DNA of 64,000 nucleotides from NCBI GenBank assembly GCA_028023455.1, contig JAQFVV010006200.1:8236521-8300520 (forward strand). Direction: 5' to 3'. Shown in pieces: positions 59,130 through 64,000 of this stretch. Both the position numbers and the translations under genes were made by a program. The notes under the pieces are model-generated. The model had not been told where the DNA came from and made no database searches. It saw only the letters and a program-made list of their open reading frames with translations. The number at the start of each line of letters is the position of its first letter. Position 1 is the stretch's first letter. Source of the stretch: Epiperipatus broadwayi (taxonomy: Eukaryota > Onychophora > Udeonychophora > Euonychophora > Peripatidae).

Positions 59130-59342
59130 GTCTAGATGTAATATAGGGGATTTGAACACAGACTTTCAAGCTCCATTCAGCTATCCACTCTATCTCATAC
59201 AACTGATACATATGACCACACAGATGTGAAAAATATAAATGATCATGCTGAAACAGAACTCGTCAGTTGGTCCATATCATCTCCCACATACATATATAAT
59301 CAGTGCTTGGTTTATATTAAGATAGAAAATCTTCACATTTTG
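59130..59342. mobile_element. Foldback repeat with tRNA-like B box, copy D (one arm)
   Basis: Only the left arm is present: AGGGGATTTGAACACAGACTTTCAAGC, then CTCATACAACTGATACATATGACCACACA, then CGTCAGTTGGTCC, ending at GATAGAAAATCTTCACATTTT. The second arm is missing. Confidence 0.7.
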
Positions 59343-59429
59343 CCTGAATTCAAAAACATTTTAAAGTAATAAAATGTTCTTGAATTAGATGGCAGTTCAC
59401 TGGAAGATGTATTCAGACCGAAAGAATCT

Positions 59430-59580
59430 TGATATACTAGATCCAGATCTAAGCTCTCATTGATGAAAGTCTCATGCCAAAAATTAATTCAGTATATAGA
59501 TAAGATAGCACCAATAGATTTAATAAGAACTATCATCTAGTATCTATTAATTGCTCAAGCTTATAATAGATGGCAGCATT
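59430..59580 (-). repeat. Dispersed SINE-like repeat, copy 4 (inverted)
   Basis: Read on the minus strand: AAGCTTGAGCAATTAATAGATACTAGATG...TTTCATCAATGAGAGCTTAGATCTGGATCTAGTATA. It lies about 90 bp from foldback copy D. Confidence 0.4.
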
Positions 59581-59599
59581 TAAGAATAATTTATTCAAT

Positions 59600-62260
59600 T
59601 TATATAAAATTTGGCATCTTATTTGATAATAAGATTTAATGCTTTTGTAATTATTTAAGATATATTTTGTAATCTTATTAAATTTGAAATTTATAGTATA
59701 ATATTAATAGAAGTAAATACTCCTACGTAAGAAAATATCCTAGTGCATATTACTAACTGAAAATTCAAATACAAAAATATTCAAATCATCCTCCCAAATG
59801 TTTTTTTTTTTTTTAGTAATGCCCTTTATGAATAAATATAAAATCTGAACTTCAAACAGCAGGACTCGGATTATATATTTATTCATAGAAATCATTGCTG
59901 AAAAAACATAATTTTTATATTTCTATATATATATTATTTTACCAGTAATTTTTTCTTTCATTTACTGCAAATCATGTTTGAAATGTTATTGATATTATAT
60001 TATTTTGGAAATGCATTGATGCTGCTGCTCTTATTAAAGTTATTAATTGAAAAATTTTAGCTATTATTTCCTATGATTCAATTGCAGTGACCCCGATTAT
60101 GAGTGGGCGGCCAGCATACATGAATACACAATTGACGTTAATAGGCAACACATATAGTAGTATTAAGACATCTTCAACATACATATAAGGCTGCACTTAT
60201 GCAAGCATAACTAATCAGCCAAAATGAATAATCGAATAAAAATTTTCAAACTGTTCAGGTAAATGAATGGGATTCTTTACCCTCACAATAGTCTATCCTT
60301 TTTTAAAACACAAATGAGCCTCTTGAGGCGTTTCATAAAATAATAAAACGGGACGGTCTCATAAAAATCCTAGTTGGTTTTGTTACCTACAGAAGTTGAG
60401 ATCCTGGGAATGCACTGATGATGATCTTTATTGCCACTTACGTGTGGAATCAGAACAACAACAGCCACCAAGAGCACTCGGTCCTTTCTTCTCTAGCTCT
60501 TTATACCCTCCTCTTCTTTTGTTTTTCTTTTCTGGAATAATTAGTTTATTTTTTTGCCACGTAACCCGGTGGTGGGAAGGATTTCTTGACTTTTACTTTA
60601 ATTAGTTCTGCTTAACAAAATTGAATATTTTCTATCAATATTTTTATGAATAAATCATCTTCAGGTTTTTTAAAACACATCCACATACACACACATATAG
60701 AATATATATATAAATTCAACATTTTTTCAATGATTTATTTTATTTATTGTGTATATATATATATGTAAGTAAATAGAAAATACATGCACACAAATTTTTA
60801 TATATTTTATAATAATAAAAAATAATAAGAATAGAGATGATTATTAAGTGATGGTATAAGGATTAAAAATGCATCTAGCCAAACAGTTATGTGCCAAATT
60901 TGTAATAGCATGTAATGTTAGGAGATTAACAAATTTTAGATAGCTATACTCGTAATGGTAAAAATATGAAATACTTATATCAAATATGCATGTGGCTTGA
61001 TTTAAATAAAATAAATGGATTGAGTATAAATATTTATCTGGGTAGCAAATGTGTAACAAATAAATTCTATAATAGGTTATATAAATAAAGACCCTTTATT
61101 AAATATTTATTTACTAATAAATATTACATATGCCAATAATATTTATTTGTAATCATCAACACATTCTTTATCAATCAATTTTATTATATATGTGGTTTTT
61201 AAAATGACTTCTGGTAATGCCACAGAACTGTTATAATGATGATGGTGATTATAAATAGATACTATCAATATAATCCTTAGAGAGAATATAGAATTCACTC
61301 ATATAGTAATAGTTTGTTATCATTTATATAAGGTTCAAACTTGGTTTTCCTAAATCCCCAAATATATTAATGAAAAATAAATTGAAAGATACTTCAATAA
61401 TGTTTAATACATTTATTGAATGGATCATGCTTTAACAAATAAACATCTTATTGGTATCCTTCTAGAAAAAAAAAGTTTGTACTGAAGCTTATTCAAGTTT
61501 ATTAGAGATCATTGGATTGGATGTCATGGTCTGTCAGCAAGTACTTATTTAGAAAGCTCAAAAGTGTTAGTAAGTAGATGTAATTTTTTTACTTCAAAGT
61601 AATAAAGTATAAAATGATTTATTGATTGGAAATTCAATAAAAGTTTAAAGTACCAGAGGTGATAAATCTGGACTCTAGATCCAATGACTTTACTATTACT
61701 ATACCATTGCATTAAACTTTGCAGGTTAATTGACTATACTTAAATTGATTGAGTTCATCTTTCAACCTGTACATTATTTATAAGGAGGATCTATACTGTT
61801 TTCTTATATTTACTAACTTACTTCTATTTTGTTTTGCATTATTTTTGTTGTCTTACATCTTTTAATATTTTATTGCCTTGTGATATTTATACTAGTGGTA
61901 TGAACTCAAGATCTGCAGATTCCTGTATTGTTTCTCTACAGATTAAAATAATAATAATCACATTATATATTAAGTAGAGATATTGTATGCTATCAATTTT
62001 GCGGGAACATTATATGGCTTCCTGAAAAAAAAAAGGTAAATGATTATTTATCTATTATTTTATAAATATTATCTGTATTGGATGACATTTTTTTATAGGA
62101 TGATGTTGGTAACAGTTGAACACAGACATGTAAATAGCTAGAGAAGTAAACTGCTACCTAATATAACAAAGTGAGTATCTTATAGTTGAAGATAGTCAAC
62201 TTATCAGTGAGAAGAACTAATTATATTTTTCAATATTGCTTACAAGTATGCGTACAATAA
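59600..62260. other. AT-rich tract; one GC-richer patch
   Basis: No gene is called. The patch at about 60290-60600 is less A/T-rich and holds a frame (60396-60605) starting RSWECTDDDLYCHLRVESEQQQ and ending in a hydrophobic, low-complexity tail. No family is recognised and splice signals are weak. Confidence 0.4.
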
Positions 62261-62263
62261 GGC

Positions 62264-62501
62264 ACTTGTGGACCCCTCCCACCTGCCCTTGCACAGCACA
62301 AAGCTACAGCAGGCCATCCTTTCACCCCTGATAATCCTTGGATGGTGTGCAGGAAGCGAGATGAGGTGAGGAGAAAAATCAAAGAGGCCTACTTTATTAA
62401 TTTGGAAGCTAATGCAAAAATAAGAAATGGCAAACCTGATTTGCATAATTTTGCATCTTTTACATTAAATATTCAGCATCAGAACTGTCTACAGCTTTAA
62501 A
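62264..62501 (+). pseudogene. Penelope-like endonuclease C-terminal fragment
   Basis: From about 62283 the plus strand reads PALAQHKATAGHPFTPDN, then RRKIKEAYFINLEANAK and NGKPDL, to a stop at 62499-62501. The A..H....GH.F spacing followed by (R)KIKEA.FI is the C-terminal half of the GIY-YIG endonuclease of Penelope-like elements, as in the 6109-6291 frame, but it is clearly a different family. The GIY-YIG core and the RT are absent upstream, so only the element's 3' end was inserted. GC is higher than in the surroundings. Confidence 0.75.
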
Positions 62502-63173
62502 AGTGCTAGCTACAGTAAGGAAATAAATTGAATTGTCGAAGCATTAGAATTAAGTGTGGAAATAATATTATCACAAAATATCATAACATTGCGTAGCTAG
62601 ATTAAGGTCATTCAGACACCTAGCTTCTAAAGTTATTATATACGATGTTGCAAGATCACTATTGGAACTTGGAATGTATAAGTTATGAGCCATGGATGGT
62701 TATCTTAAGAGTCAATGAAATGAAGTAAACTGGACTGGAATTTTAGATCAAGAGAACATGTGACTTTTTATTTAGCTCAAGTAACAAAGAAAAAATGGTA
62801 TAGATTTTATTACGAAAAAGGGAAAATACAAAGACTGTCATTAGATGTAATCTTTTAATAATGAGGTGATACTAATTCAGTTTCATGAATGTATTCCATA
62901 CTACGATAATACAAATTTATATCTGAAAACTCAAGCAAATAAAACAAATTTGAAATGTTTGATGACACAAGAAGTATTTGACAAAACTTTGAGAAAAATA
63001 TAATTTTACAAATCGGATATAGATTTTAAAGTATATTTAAACTAGGGGAGAAAAAGAGCATAGAGTTAAATTAATGATTACCATGTGATTGTATTAAAAA
63101 AGAATAAATATTCATTTTTATTTATGTTTATATCTGAGCTAAAAATTGTATAACAATCCTTAACCTAATAAAA

Positions 63174-63694
63174 TTGTAATTATAAATTTATTAAACGCAC
63201 ATTGATTACGTAAGTAATATTTACTGAGGCTATAACCTCGATAATATGCGTATAAAATGCGATAGTAGGGACCTCTACAGGTGTTTTAACCACAAGCTTA
63301 TGCATTTTATATGCATATTATCGAGGTTATAGCCTCAGTAAATATTACTTATATAATCAATGTGCGTTTAATAAATTTATAATTACAACTTTAAATTACT
63401 GTAATAGATTTCTAAATATAAAATCTTTCCACTGACTCGTTGTAAATCAAAAGACTTCGCGAGTATTAATGTGTAATAAGAAATGTGGACTTAATCATTG
63501 AAGTATTGAATAGCTTCACGCTCGCAGATCTAACCGCTTCAGCTTCACCTATTTAAATAGAAAGTAGGTTGAAGTAAAGAAGGGTTTCCCTCTTTTCTTC
63601 CATAGCGTAAGCTTGTGGTTAAAACACCTGTAGAGGTCCCTACTATCGCATTTTATACGCATATTATCGAGGTTATAGCCTCAGTAAATATTAT
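63174..63694. mobile_element. Three-armed inverted repeat (MITE-like)
   Basis: The arm 63174-63260 pairs with 63302-63388 (87 bp, few mismatches) around a 41-base loop. The segment 63212-63304, covering the inner half of the first arm and the loop, is inverted again at about 63605-63694 with almost no change. The block GAGGTTATAGCCTC inside all arms is itself a palindrome. The spacer 63389-63604 is GC-richer and contains a TATTTAAATAG palindrome at about 63551. No protein is encoded. The high arm identity points to recent insertion or gene conversion. Confidence 0.75.
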
Positions 63695-63797
63695 TTAATC
63701 TAATAAATAATTTTTGATAATCATTAAACGTATCATTAGAATTATCAAATGATAAATTTATATGAATTAAGTGATTTTTCAATGCATTTTTAAACAG

Positions 63798-63935
63798 CCA
63801 AAACAGACAGAATTTATAGAAATCAAATTGATTATTCTTGGTTACTAGCATTGGAAGACATCCATTTTAATAGAAAAAAACATAGTCAGGATCTGTACAC
63901 TTTAAATAAAGCTGAAGAAGAATTAGAAGCTTGAC
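63798..63935 (+). CDS. Possible internal exon, unrecognised protein
   Basis: A pyrimidine-containing TTTTTAAACAG at 63787-63797 could be a splice acceptor. The next bases read on as DRIYRNQIDYSWLLALEDI, HFNRKKHSQDLYTLN and KAEEELEA, a balanced, non-repetitive composition unlike the surrounding chance frames. A TGA follows at about 63933-63935; the same frame then reads PMPLIQHREISMTNSQNK before another stop, which hints that the TGA may be a mutation or that splicing occurs before it. The fragment could be a true terminal exon or a decayed gene copy. No family is recognised. Confidence 0.4.
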
Positions 63936-64000
63936 CAATGCCTTTGATACAACATAGAGAAATATCTATGACCAATAGTCAAAATAAGTCATAGATCACA

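Noticed and set aside
60396-60605. 69-codon frame with acidic start and GC-richer sequence.
   Set aside because: The second half is low-complexity hydrophobic sequence, and no splice sites or family could be shown; kept only as a note on the tract.

Overview
This window looks like AT-rich, repeat-dominated nuclear DNA of an invertebrate animal (GC below about 30 % by eye). There are no operons, ribosome-binding sites or compact gene runs. There are long non-coding tracts, TA and poly-A/T microsatellites, several families of transposable elements, and one recognisable spliced host exon. The lineage cannot be fixed from the sequence alone; Penelope-like elements, hAT MITEs, very long LTRs and a lysosomal hexosaminidase gene fit many soft-bodied invertebrates.

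Layout. 512-2622 and 37446-39554 are two copies of one 2.1 kb LTR-like element, each sitting inside a TA microsatellite. 4843-6376 is a 5'-truncated Penelope-like element whose endonuclease end is present twice in inverted orientation. 10.7-11.5 kb is a foldback repeat with a tRNA-like B box; relatives lie at 30.45-31.68, 42.89-43.53 and 59.13-59.34 kb. The centre (14.25-36.94 kb) is a nest of LTR retrotransposons. An old minus-strand element with LTRs of about 3.5-4.6 kb keeps a broken Gag-like region and a broken but complete DDE integrase core. Inside it sits a younger minus-strand element (20682-32011) with LTRs of 2.9 and 4.3 kb, a nearly intact gag, no visible pol, and a long leader carrying a repeated GCCCCTTAAAAGC motif. 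Both have a primer-binding-like site resembling tRNA-Lys. A diverged solo LTR related to the younger element (46552-49268) has split a Penelope-like hairpin element. TIR elements occupy 39.76-41.41 and 56.28-57.32 kb, a hAT MITE with an 8-bp target duplication is at 52922-53320, and a three-armed inverted repeat is at 63.17-63.69 kb.

Host genes. The best-supported host feature is the first coding exon of a beta-N-acetylhexosaminidase (51586-51979, minus), with a signal peptide, the family's N-terminal domain and a GTAAGT donor. Its remaining exons were not found and would lie at lower coordinates, inside or beyond the window. A possible internal exon of an unrecognised gene lies at 63798-63935.

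How the parts relate. Most of the window reads as layers of insertion: hairpin and SINE-like repeats inside LTRs, LTR elements inside TA microsatellites, and an LTR element inside another. Insertion order can be read from which copy of a duplicated LTR carries each insert. No element seen here appears able to move on its own.
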